In this document: in pieces, positions 6,964 through 14,075 of the stretch | Layout of the letters: the number at the start of each line of letters is the position of its first letter | Position numbering within the stretch: position 1 is the stretch's first letter | DNA from: Spirochaetia bacterium | Lineage (GTDB): Bacteria > Spirochaetota > Spirochaetia > Treponematales > Treponemataceae | Direction of reading: 5' to 3' | NCBI GenBank assembly: GCA_900769325.1 | Contig: CAAGGF010000098.1 | Coordinates: forward strand, 1 to 17,876 | DNA length: 17,876 nt | Made by a program: the position numbers and the translations under genes | Notes under the pieces: generated by a model | What the model saw: only the letters and a program-made list of their open reading frames with translations | What the model was told of the DNA's origin: nothing | Database searches by the model: none

Positions 6964-9054
6964 TTATCTTACGCTGAAAAGTAAATCGCCGTAACTTGGA
7001 AGAGGCCACTGTGATTTTGGAACATAGCCTTCAAGTTCGTCTACATTTGCTCTAAGTTCGTTCATTGCGGCAAAAACTGTATTTCTGTAGTAAAGTGCAA
7101 GTTCGCTTGTGTCTGAAATTGTTTTTGCATTCACAACATCTTTTTCAAGCTGCTGAACTTTTGAATAAATGCAACCTGTGAGTGAACTGATTTTTTTCAA
7201 TAAATCTTCTTCGTAAGAAGCATCTGCACCACCGGCTGATTTTTTCAAAACGATTGTATCTGCAAGCTGTTTTGCGTAAGCACTTCCGGCTGGAAGAATG
7301 TCTTTTTTAGTCATGTCAATCATTGTGAGTGCTTCAATATTGATGATTTTTGAATAATTTTCGTTCTGGATTTCAAAGCGTGATTTTGCTTCGATTTCAC
7401 TGTATACAGCGTGTTTTTTGAAGAGCGAAAGATTTTTTTCGTCGATAAGGTGAATTAACGCTTCCGGGGTAGATTTTAAGTTCAAAAGTCCGCGTTTTTC
7501 AGCTTCTTTTACCCATGAATCGTCGTAACCGTTTCCGTTGAAAATGATTCGCTTGTGTTCTTTTATTGTTTTGAGAACGAGTTTCTGAAGGTCGCCCTGG
7601 AAATCTTTTGAAGATTCAAGAATATCAGCGAACTGGCTTAATTCTTCGGCAACAGCTGTGTTCAGCATAATGTTTGCACACGCGATTGATTCTGAAGAAC
7701 CGAGCATACGGAATTCGAATTTGTTTCCAGTGAATGCAAAAGGCGAAGTTCTGTTTCGGTCTGTTGTATCTTTGTTGAAATCTGGAAGAACTGTAACGCC
7801 GATTTCCATTTTCTGTTTTTCGTGAGTTCCGTAAGGTTTTCCCTGTTCAAGGCATTCAAGAATTTCTGAAAGTTCATCGCCAAGGAACATTGAAACAATT
7901 GCCGGAGGTGCTTCGTTTGCTCCGAGTCGGTGGTCGTTTCCTGCAGAAGCAACTGAAATTCTAAGTAAATCCTGATATTCGTCAACTGCTTTGATAACTG
8001 CTGCAAGGAAAAGAAGGAACTGTGCGTTTGATGCTGGAGTTGCACCCGGGTCGAGAAGATTTTTTCCAGTGTTTGTTGAAATTGACCAGTTGTTGTGTTT
8101 TCCGGAACCGTTTACGCCTGCAAAAGGTTTTTCGTGGAGAAGGCATACCATTCCGTGTTTTGAAGCGACTTTACGCATAATTTCCATTGTAAGCTGGTTG
8201 TGGTCGCAGGCAAGGTTTGTAGTTGTAAAGATTGGTGCAAGTTCGTGCTGGGCTGGAGCAACTTCATTGTGTTCAGTTTTTGCAAGAATTCCGAGTTTCC
8301 AGAGTTCTTCGTTTAAATCTTTCATGAAAGCCTGAACGCGAGGTTTAATCATTCCGAAGTAGTGATCTTCAAGTTCCTGGCCTTTTGGAGATTTTGCACC
8401 GAATAATGTTCGTCCTGTGAAAATTAAGTCTTCGCGTTTGTCGTAAACTGATTTGTCTACGAGGAAATATTCCTGTTCAGGTCCGACTGTTGTTTTTACG
8501 CTTGTGACATCATCGTTTCCGAAAAGTTTTAAGATTCTTAAAGCCTGTTTGTTGATTGCCTGCATTGAGCGCAGAAGCGGTGTTTTTTTGTCGAGTGCTT
8601 CACCTGTGTAAGAACAGAAACAAGTTGGAATGCACAAAGTTCCGTCTTTGATGAAAGCATAAGAAGTCGGGTCCCATGCTGTGTATCCGCGGGCTTCAAA
8701 AGTTGCTCTTAATCCTCCGCTTGGGAAAGAAGAAGCGTCAGGTTCGCCCTGAACTAATTCTTTTCCACTGAATTCCATGATGATTCCGTTGTCTTTTGTT
8801 GGTGAAATAAAACTGTCGTGTTTTTCTGCAGTAACGCCTGTAAGCGGCTGGAACCAGTGTGTGAAATGTGTTGCACCTTTTTCTACAGCCCAGTCTTTCA
8901 TCGCATTTGCAACGATATTTGCAACTGAAGGGTCGAGTTTTTCACCGCCTTCAATTGTTTTCATTAATTGTTTGTAAGTTTCTTTTGGAAGTCGTGCTTT
9001 CATTACACTTTCGTTGAAAACATTTTCTCCAAAAATTGAAGTTACTTTGTCCAT
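6964..9054 (-). CDS. glnN: Type III glutamine synthetase
   Basis: Cytoplasmic ATP-dependent ligation of ammonia to glutamate; the main ammonia-assimilating enzyme in lineages that carry GSIII. The 696 residues are typical for GSIII, far longer than GSI (about 470). Conserved blocks: GPEQEYF (191-197) and TEHNEVAPAQHE (260-271) for metal binding, NGSGKHNNWS (315-324) for nucleotide/substrate, GNDHRLGANEAPPA (372-385), and RNRTSPFAFTGNKFEFRMLG (433-452). The frame opens at 9066, but that ATG forms part of the GGAGG Shine-Dalgarno site (9060-9064). ATG 9054, 5 nt after the site, gives the expected MDKVTSIFGENVF start. It is preceded by a strong promoter and a long structured leader, so attenuation is likely. 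No amtB, glnB or ANTAR gene is in the window. Confidence 0.96.
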   Translation of the reverse strand: MDKVTSIFGENVFNESVMKARLPKETYKQLMKTIEGGEKLDPSVANIVANAMKDWAVEKGATHFTHWFQPLTGVTAEKHDSFISPTKDNGIIMEFSGKELVQGEPDASSFPSGGLRATFEARGYTAWDPTSYAFIKDGTLCIPTCFCSYTGEALDKKTPLLRSMQAINKQALRILKLFGNDDVTSVKTTVGPEQEYFLVDKSVYDKREDLIFTGRTLFGAKSPKGQELEDHYFGMIKPRVQAFMKDLNEELWKLGILAKTEHNEVAPAQHELAPIFTTTNLACDHNQLTMEIMRKVASKHGMVCLLHEKPFAGVNGSGKHNNWSISTNTGKNLLDPGATPASNAQFLLFLAAVIKAVDEYQDLLRISVASAGNDHRLGANEAPPAIVSMFLGDELSEILECLEQGKPYGTHEKQKMEIGVTVLPDFNKDTTDRNRTSPFAFTGNKFEFRMLGSSESIACANIMLNTAVAEELSQFADILESSKDFQGDLQKLVLKTIKEHKRIIFNGNGYDDSWVKEAEKRGLLNLKSTPEALIHLIDEKNLSLFKKHAVYSEIEAKSRFEIQNENYSKIINIEALTMIDMTKKDILPAGSAYAKQLADTIVLKKSAGGADASYEEDLLKKISSLTGCIYSKVQQLEKDVVNAKTISDTSELALYYRNTVFAAMNELRANVDELEGYVPKSQWPLPSYGDLLFSVR

Positions 9055-9086
9055 TCTGTCCTCCATAGGATTTGAAAAATTTATTT

Positions 9087-9131
9087 GGGAATTTTGAAAA
9101 ATTCGACTGGAACAAATTTTTCAAGGTTCCC
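9087..9131 (-). promoter_or_regulatory. Hairpin next to the glnN ribosome binding site
   Basis: On the plus strand 9094-9103 (TTGAAAAATT) pairs with 9115-9124. After a 2x2 internal loop, GGGAA (9087-9091) pairs with TTCCC (9127-9131). In the leader RNA, the sequence AATTTTTCAA of the 3' arm recurs closer to the Shine-Dalgarno site (near 9072-9083), so the 5' arm could pair with either copy. The second choice would bring the helix within about 10 nt of GGAGG. The pairing is seen; switching is inferred. Confidence 0.6.
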
Positions 9132-9132
9132 G

Positions 9133-9200
9133 AAAAAAAAAGGGGCCGTAAAATTCCCTAGAAGAAGTAAAAACTAGGAAAAAATACGACGCCCTTGCCG
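9133..9200 (-). terminator. Leader terminator-like hairpin 2 of glnN
   Basis: Read on the minus strand, this begins CGGCAAGGGCGTCGTA and ends TACGGCCCC followed by nine T. The plus-strand arms 9139-9150 and 9185-9196 pair at 11 of 12 positions (one C-C mismatch, wobbles included), with an inner CCTAG/CTAGG stem (9157-9161/9174-9178). It closely resembles hairpin 1 just upstream in its 5' flank, its arms and its U tract. It lies between promoter and start codon, so it is an attenuator candidate rather than a gene-end terminator. Confidence 0.75.
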
Positions 9201-9206
9201 ATTCCT

Positions 9207-9264
9207 AAAAAAAAGAGGTCGTAAACAAACACTTTTTAGAAAAGCATTTATTTACGACCTCTTT
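9207..9264 (-). terminator. Leader terminator-like hairpin 1 of glnN
   Basis: A perfect 14-bp stem: AAAGAGGTCGTAAA (plus 9212-9225) with its complement at 9251-9264. An inner CTTTT/AAAAG stem (9232-9236/9240-9244) and eight T in the transcript (9214-9207) follow. It begins only about 10 nt after the predicted glnN transcription start. It can end carB transcripts that read through, and at the same time block glnN transcription unless it is overridden. Confidence 0.85.
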
Positions 9265-9281
9265 GCCGTTTGATAGTAAAA

Positions 9282-9310
9282 ATTATCTCTTTTTTTGTAT
9301 TTTTTGTCAA
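9282..9310 (-). promoter_or_regulatory. Promoter of glnN
   Basis: On the minus strand TTGACA (9310-9305), 17 nt, GATAAT (9287-9282): a perfect -35 and 5 of 6 in the -10. The predicted start is near 9275, so the leader runs about 220 nt to ATG 9054 and contains all three hairpins listed here. The promoter starts 32 nt after the carB stop. Confidence 0.85.
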
Positions 9311-9342
9311 TAGAAAATAAAAAAGATAACTAATTTAAAAAA

Positions 9343-12300
9343 TTACATCTTATTTATATCTACAAGACATATATTTTTAATATCGTAATCGCTTAAAAGA
9401 CAGTCTGCAAGTGCGTTTGCCGTATCGATTGAAGTAAGGCAGTCAATGTCGTGTTCAACTGCAAGGCGGCGAAGTTTTACGCTTTCTGCAACAGGATCCC
9501 GGCCTTTTGCTGAAGTAGAAACGACATAAACTACTTTTTTGTTTTCAAGGAGCGTCATGACATTTTCGTTGCAATTTTCGTGGACTTTTGCGACTCTTTC
9601 AACCTGCATTCCGCTTCGCTCGATTGTGTCTGCGTTTCCGCTTGTTGCATAAAGTTTAAATCCTAAATCTGTAAATTTTTTTGCAAGTTCAGGAAGTTCA
9701 GGTAAATCTGACTGTCGCACGCTGAAAAGAATTCCTTCAGAATTTTGTGCTTTAGGGCGAATCATTTTTGTTCCGGCTGCAACGAATCCTTTGAAAATCG
9801 CTTCGTCTTTTGAAGGTGCAATTCCTAAAACTTCACCGGTTGATTTCATTTCAGGGCCTAAGTGAGTGTCGACATCCATGAGTTTTTCAAAACTGAATAC
9901 AGGAACTTTTACGGCAAAATAATTCGGTCTGCGGTAAAGGTTTATTCCGTAACCCATGTCGCGCACTTTTTCACCAAGCATTGCACGCGTCGCAAGTTCT
10001 ACCATTGGAACGCCTGTAACTTTGCTTAAATACGGAACTGTTCTTGATGAACGCGGATTTGCTTCGATTATGTTGAGTTCGCCGTTGTAGAAAAGCCACT
10101 GAATGTTTACAAGGCCTTTTGTTCCGAGTGCCAGAGCCATATCCCTTGATTTTTTCACGACTTCATCAGTCATTTCCTGCGTAAAATTCCATGCCGGGTA
10201 AACTGCAATTGAATCTCCTGAGTGAATGCCGGTTCTTTCAACATGTTCCATAATTCCCGGAATTAAAACATCTTCGCCATCGCAGATACAGTCGATTTCA
10301 AGTTCAGTTCCTTCCATATATTTGTCGATGAGAATTGGATTTTCGATTTTTTGAGCCAGAATGATTTTCATGTATTCTTTTATGTCGGCACTGTTTCTTG
10401 CGATAATCATATTCTGACCGCCTAAAACATAACTCGGGCGCATTAAAACCGGGTAACCAAGCTTAAAGGCCGCTTCAAGCGCTTCGACTTCTGTTAGAAC
10501 TGTAAGACCTTTCGGGCGGTTTACATTGAGCCTGTCGCAAAGTTCTTCAAATCGTTCTCTGTCTTCTGCAAGGTCTATTGAATCTGCACTTGTTCCAAGA
10601 ATTTTTATTCCTTTGCTGTCAAGGAATTTTGTAAGTTTAATCGCAGTCTGACCGCCGAACGCAACTACAACGCCCAAAGGTTTTTCAACATTTATGACAT
10701 TCATTACATCTTCCGGCGTAAGCGGTTCAAAATAAAGTCTGTCTGCCGTGTCAAAATCTGTGGAAACCGTTTCCGGGTTATTGTTGATGATTGCAACTTC
10801 ATAGCCGAGTTTTTTTAGCGACCAGACGCATTGAACCGAAGCATAATCAAATTCGATACCCTGTCCGATTCTGATTGGTCCTGAGCCTAAAACGATAATT
10901 GTTCCTTTTGAACTTCTTTTTCCGTTTTGTTCAAGTTCTTCAAGGAAAAGTTCGGCCTCGTTTTCTTTGTCGTAGCAGGAATAAAAATAAGGAGTTTCTG
11001 CGTTGAATTCTCCGGCACAAGTATCAACCATTTTAAAACTTGTAGGAGATGGAAGCATTCCGTTTTTGTAGATTTCAGCATTTTCACCTTTTGCGTCATC
11101 GTTTGCAATGTTTTCAAGTTTCCACAGAAACCATTCATCGATTTTTGTGATTTCGTGGATTTCTTCTACAGACAGAATTTTGCGTTTTAAAGCCTGATAA
11201 ATTGCGAAAATTCTCTGGTCAGTACATTCAGCGACACGCGATTTTATTTTTTCAGAAGTTTCTTTTTCAAAAACCGGAAGATTTAAATTTTTTACACCGA
11301 TTTCAGCACCGCGGACAGCTTTTAAAATCGCTTCTTCAAAAGTCTGCCCGATTGCCATAACTTCGCCAGTTGCTTTCATCTGAGTGCCGAGAGTTCTTTT
11401 TGCATATACGAATTTATCGAACGGAAATTTCGGCATTTTTACGACGACATAATCTAAAACAGGTTCAAAGCATGCGGCAGTTTTTTTTGTGACAAAATTT
11501 GGAATTTCATCAAGCGTATAACCGATTGCAATTAATGCTGCAACTTTTGCGATTGGATAACCTGTTGCCTTTGATGCGAGTGCAGAAGAACGGCTTACAC
11601 GCGGATTTACTTCGATTACGGCATATTCAAAAGAATCAGGATTTAATGCAAACTGGCAGTTGCAGCCGCCTTCGATTTTTAATTCGCTTATGATATTTAA
11701 AGCCGCAGAACGAAGCATCTGATATTCTTTGTCGGAAAGCGTAACAGTCGGAGCAATTACAATTGAATCTCCCGTGTGAACACCGACCGGGTCAAAATTT
11801 TCCATTGAGCAGACAGTAATTACATTTCCTGCAGAATCCCGCATAACTTCAAATTCGACTTCTTTCCAGCCGGAAATGCATTTTTCAACGAGAATCTGAT
11901 GAATCGGCGAACGGTGAAGACCATTGTGGGCAATTTCGTCAAATTCTCTCTCGTTGTAAGCGATTCCGCCGCCAGTTCCGCCTAAAGTAAACGCAGGCCT
12001 TATGATTGCCGGAAAACCGATTACATTTTTTACAAAATCAAGAGCGTCATCATAATCTGTAACGACTTTTGAAGGAATGCACGGTTCTCCGATTTTTTCC
12101 ATTGTATCTTTGAAAATCTGCCTGTCTTCGGCTTTGTCGATTGTTTCTGGATTTGCGCCCAAAAGTTTTACGCCGTGTTCTTTTAAAAATCCCGACTTTG
12201 CAAGTTCCATACTCAGCGTAAGTCCTGTTTGACCGCCTAAAGTTGAAAGAAGGGAATCAGGTTTTTCTTTTAGAATGATTTTCTGAATTGTTTCTACATT

Positions 12301-12507
12301 TAAAGGTTCGATATAAATTTCATCAGCCATCGAGTGGTCTGTCATCAATGTTGCAGGATTTGAATTTACAAGAACGACTTCAAGTCCCTGAGCCTTTAAC
12401 GCTTTGCATGCCTGGTTTCCGGCGTAGTCAAATTCGGCAGCCTGACCGATAATAATTGGACCGGAACCGATAATCAAAACTTTGTGAATGTCTTTATTTA
12501 ATGGCAT
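9343..12507 (-). CDS. carB: Carbamoyl-phosphate synthase, large subunit
   Basis: Uses ammonia delivered from CarA, bicarbonate and two ATP to make carbamoyl phosphate for pyrimidine and arginine synthesis. The 1054 residues are full length. There are two homologous halves, each opening with the synthetase motif: GSGPIIIGQAAEFDYAGNQA near the N-terminus and GSGPIRIGQGIEFDYA near the middle. Each half has an ATP-grasp domain. The C-terminal MGS-like allosteric domain covers about the last 130 residues and includes STSAKGRD, in the place where E. coli CarB binds UMP. Shine-Dalgarno GAGG precedes ATG 12507 by 6 nt. carA lies upstream on the same strand with a 110-nt gap filled by a palindromic repeat. 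No promoter was found in that gap, so carAB is probably one transcript. Confidence 0.97.
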   Translation of the reverse strand: MPLNKDIHKVLIIGSGPIIIGQAAEFDYAGNQACKALKAQGLEVVLVNSNPATLMTDHSMADEIYIEPLNVETIQKIILKEKPDSLLSTLGGQTGLTLSMELAKSGFLKEHGVKLLGANPETIDKAEDRQIFKDTMEKIGEPCIPSKVVTDYDDALDFVKNVIGFPAIIRPAFTLGGTGGGIAYNEREFDEIAHNGLHRSPIHQILVEKCISGWKEVEFEVMRDSAGNVITVCSMENFDPVGVHTGDSIVIAPTVTLSDKEYQMLRSAALNIISELKIEGGCNCQFALNPDSFEYAVIEVNPRVSRSSALASKATGYPIAKVAALIAIGYTLDEIPNFVTKKTAACFEPVLDYVVVKMPKFPFDKFVYAKRTLGTQMKATGEVMAIGQTFEEAILKAVRGAEIGVKNLNLPVFEKETSEKIKSRVAECTDQRIFAIYQALKRKILSVEEIHEITKIDEWFLWKLENIANDDAKGENAEIYKNGMLPSPTSFKMVDTCAGEFNAETPYFYSCYDKENEAELFLEELEQNGKRSSKGTIIVLGSGPIRIGQGIEFDYASVQCVWSLKKLGYEVAIINNNPETVSTDFDTADRLYFEPLTPEDVMNVINVEKPLGVVVAFGGQTAIKLTKFLDSKGIKILGTSADSIDLAEDRERFEELCDRLNVNRPKGLTVLTEVEALEAAFKLGYPVLMRPSYVLGGQNMIIARNSADIKEYMKIILAQKIENPILIDKYMEGTELEIDCICDGEDVLIPGIMEHVERTGIHSGDSIAVYPAWNFTQEMTDEVVKKSRDMALALGTKGLVNIQWLFYNGELNIIEANPRSSRTVPYLSKVTGVPMVELATRAMLGEKVRDMGYGINLYRRPNYFAVKVPVFSFEKLMDVDTHLGPEMKSTGEVLGIAPSKDEAIFKGFVAAGTKMIRPKAQNSEGILFSVRQSDLPELPELAKKFTDLGFKLYATSGNADTIERSGMQVERVAKVHENCNENVMTLLENKKVVYVVSTSAKGRDPVAESVKLRRLAVEHDIDCLTSIDTANALADCLLSDYDIKNICLVDINKM

Positions 12508-12532
12508 AATTTACCTCTTTTTTTCTTTTAAA

Positions 12533-12612
12533 GGGGGAAAGCCTTCCCCCTAGGCTCAAAATTGCTTTTTCGCCATACCCCTTTCGCCTAGGGGAAACCC
12601 CTAAAACCCCTG
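12533..12612. repeat. G/C-rich palindromic insert between carA and carB
   Basis: It stands out from its AT-rich surroundings. Hairpins: GGGGGAA/TTCCCCC (12533-12539/12544-12550), CCCCT/AGGGG (12578-12582/12590-12594), and GGGG-AAA-CCCC (12591-12601). Long-range pairing TTCCCCCTAGGC (12544-12555) with GCCTAGGGGAA (12586-12596) excludes the local hairpins. A short direct repeat ACCCCT follows. There is no coding content. It looks like a dispersed palindromic element inserted in the carAB transcript. An effect on carA:carB balance is conceivable but not shown. Confidence 0.75.
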
Positions 12613-12617
12613 AAGGT

Positions 12618-13715
12618 TTATCGGCACATCTGAACAAATCTGTCAAAAAGAAAATTTGTATCATGAGGACCGCCGCATGCTTCCGGGTGAAACTGCACGC
12701 TGAAAGCAGGAATGTCTTTGTAATTTATTCCTTCGCAGGTGTTGTCGTTTGTGTTTATGAAACTTAATTCTGCACATTCCGGGAGACTTTCTGATTCGAT
12801 TGCGTAACCGTGATTCTGACTTGAAATAAAAACACGACCAGTTGAAAGTTCTTTTACAGGTTGATTTGCGCCGCGGTGACCATATTTTAATTTAGACGAT
12901 TTTGCGCCGCGTGCAAGTGCGAGCATCTGGTGTCCAAGACAAATCCCGAAGATTGGAATTTTTCCGTAATCGCAGGCATTTTTTATTTCGTTTATGATTG
13001 CTGTATTTTCACTCGGATCTCCAGGTCCGTTTGAAAGCATAATTCCATCTGGGGAAAAATTTAAGATTTCTTTAAAAGTTGTGTTGTAAGGCACCACAAA
13101 AACGGAAAATCCTCTTTTTTCAAGTTCACGCTGAATGTTCTGCTTTGCCCCGAAGTCCCAGAGGACGATTTTTTTTGTATTTTCTGTTTTTGATTTTTCG
13201 ATTGAAGTGCGGCTCACGGATTTTACGGCATTTTCAATTTTGAATGATTTTATTTGTTCAAGGAATTTGGATTTTTCTGTATTGTTCTGAAGTATTTGTT
13301 CGATTTTTAATTCTTCTTTTCCGCTTGCGATGATTCCGTTCATTACGCCGGTTTCCCGAAGAATTTTTGTAAGTTTTCTTGTATCGATTCCTTTTATTCC
13401 GATTATGTTCTGTTCTTTTAGAAAGGAATCAAGATTTTCTTTGCACCTGAAATTTGAAGGCATTTCGCATAAATTTCTTACGATGTAACCTTTGACAAAA
13501 CTTTTTCTGCTTTCTGCATCTTCTGGAATGACTCCGTAATTTCCAATTAATGGAAAAGTTTGGGTTACGATTTGACCAAAATAACTTGGATCGGTTAAAG
13601 TTTCAAAGTAACCTGTCATTCCTGTTGTAAAAACTGTTTCTCCAGTTGTAATTCCTTCAGCACCAAGAGATTCTCCTTTGAAAATCGTCCCGTCTGCCAA
13701 AATTAGAATAGCCAT
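12618..13715 (-). CDS. carA: Carbamoyl-phosphate synthase, small (glutaminase) subunit
   Basis: Class I glutamine amidotransferase that hydrolyses glutamine and channels ammonia to CarB. The 365 residues have the CarA N-terminal domain (LILADGTIFKGESLGA, then TGMTGYFETLTDPSY) and the GATase domain from about 180. The nucleophile is Cys259 in GICLGHQ, with His343 and Glu345 in FHPEACGG. The open frame reaches back to 13790, but the extra 25 residues (MRLLTETSKNF...) lie in a leader hairpin. ATG 13715 has GGAG 5 nt upstream and gives the family-typical start MAILILADGT. It is followed by carB on the same strand. It has its own strong promoter and a structured leader, so attenuation by pyrimidines, arginine or glutamine is possible. 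Confidence 0.96.
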   Translation of the reverse strand: MAILILADGTIFKGESLGAEGITTGETVFTTGMTGYFETLTDPSYFGQIVTQTFPLIGNYGVIPEDAESRKSFVKGYIVRNLCEMPSNFRCKENLDSFLKEQNIIGIKGIDTRKLTKILRETGVMNGIIASGKEELKIEQILQNNTEKSKFLEQIKSFKIENAVKSVSRTSIEKSKTENTKKIVLWDFGAKQNIQRELEKRGFSVFVVPYNTTFKEILNFSPDGIMLSNGPGDPSENTAIINEIKNACDYGKIPIFGICLGHQMLALARGAKSSKLKYGHRGANQPVKELSTGRVFISSQNHGYAIESESLPECAELSFINTNDNTCEGINYKDIPAFSVQFHPEACGGPHDTNFLFDRFVQMCR

Positions 13716-13743
13716 AGATTCTCCAGTTGATAAGATTTTAAGG

Positions 13744-13800
13744 AACCTCGAAAAATTGAAATTTTTAGAAGTTTCTGTTAATAGCCTCATTTTCGAGGTT
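13744..13800 (-). promoter_or_regulatory. carA leader hairpin after the internal terminator
   Basis: AACCTCGAAAA (13744-13754) pairs perfectly with TTTTCGAGGTT (13790-13800), 11 bp, and AAAAAT/ATTTTT (13751-13756/13761-13766) can form an alternative inner hairpin. In the RNA, the AACCU of this stem can instead pair with AGGUUUAAA at the predicted 5' end of the leader (13914-13906). The two structures exclude each other. The stem ends about 29 nt before the carA start. Confidence 0.6.
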
Positions 13801-13801
13801 T

Positions 13802-13857
13802 AAAAAAAAGACGCTCATTTTATTCAAAAGGAAAACCTGTAGAATTAAATGAACGCC
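13802..13857 (-). terminator. Attenuator-like terminator in the carA leader
   Basis: On the minus strand GGCGTTCATTT (13857-13847) pairs with AAATGAGCGTC (13820-13810) over 11 positions with two G-U wobbles, followed at once by eight T (13809-13802). It lies about 55 nt after the predicted start and about 90 nt before the carA ATG, so it can only act within the leader. A smaller hairpin CTCATAA/TTGTGAG (plus 13862-13892) stands just before it. Confidence 0.75.
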
Positions 13858-13919
13858 TTTGCTCACAAGATTAAACGAGAACGCTTTATGAGTTTTCTGT
13901 ACTTGTTTAAACCTATAAA

Positions 13920-13948
13920 GTTATAGACTTTTAAAGTTTTTTTGTCAA
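13920..13948 (-). promoter_or_regulatory. Promoter of carA
   Basis: On the minus strand TTGACA (13948-13943), 17 nt, TATAAC (13925-13920). The predicted transcription start near 13913 gives a leader of about 200 nt. No second promoter is evident before carB. Confidence 0.85.
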
Positions 13949-13970
13949 TATAGATTTTAGTGATTCTAGG

Positions 13971-14023
13971 CTTCCGCATTGCAGACGATTTTTTTTAGCA
14001 AGGAAGATTTTGTAATGCGGAAG
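13971..14023. repeat. Inverted repeat between carA and dnaX promoters
   Basis: CTTCCGCATT (13971-13980) and AATGCGGAAG (14014-14023) are a perfect 10-bp inverted repeat with 33 bp between. It lies between the divergent promoters of carA and dnaX. It could be a binding site or a palindromic repeat; neither is shown. Together with the carA leader it fills most of the 360-bp gap between the genes. Confidence 0.65.
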
Positions 14024-14040
14024 GGCGAAGTTTAGACAAC

Positions 14041-14069
14041 TTGTTTATGCGTCAAAAATTTGATATATT
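14041..14069 (+). promoter_or_regulatory. Likely promoter of dnaX
   Basis: TTGTTT (14041-14046), 17 nt, TATATT (14064-14069). The -35 is weak (3 of 6), the -10 good (5 of 6). The predicted start falls on or next to the A of ATG 14076, and no Shine-Dalgarno sequence precedes that ATG, so the mRNA may be leaderless. Confidence 0.5.
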
Positions 14070-14075
14070 TTTATT

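Noticed and set aside
7991..8335. 114-codon plus-strand frame inside glnN
   Set aside because: It lies antisense to highly conserved GSIII coding sequence and has no promoter or ribosome binding site; it is a shadow frame.
9055..9275. ANTAR-type two-hairpin antiterminator before glnN
   Set aside because: ANTAR targets have small stems with hexanucleotide loops; the loops here are 3, 11 and 12 nt or larger, so the class does not fit.
13776..13800. PyrR-type binding site in the carA leader (GAGGCT present)
   Set aside because: Only the last six bases fit the Bacillus PyrR consensus; the upstream half does not, so I do not call it.
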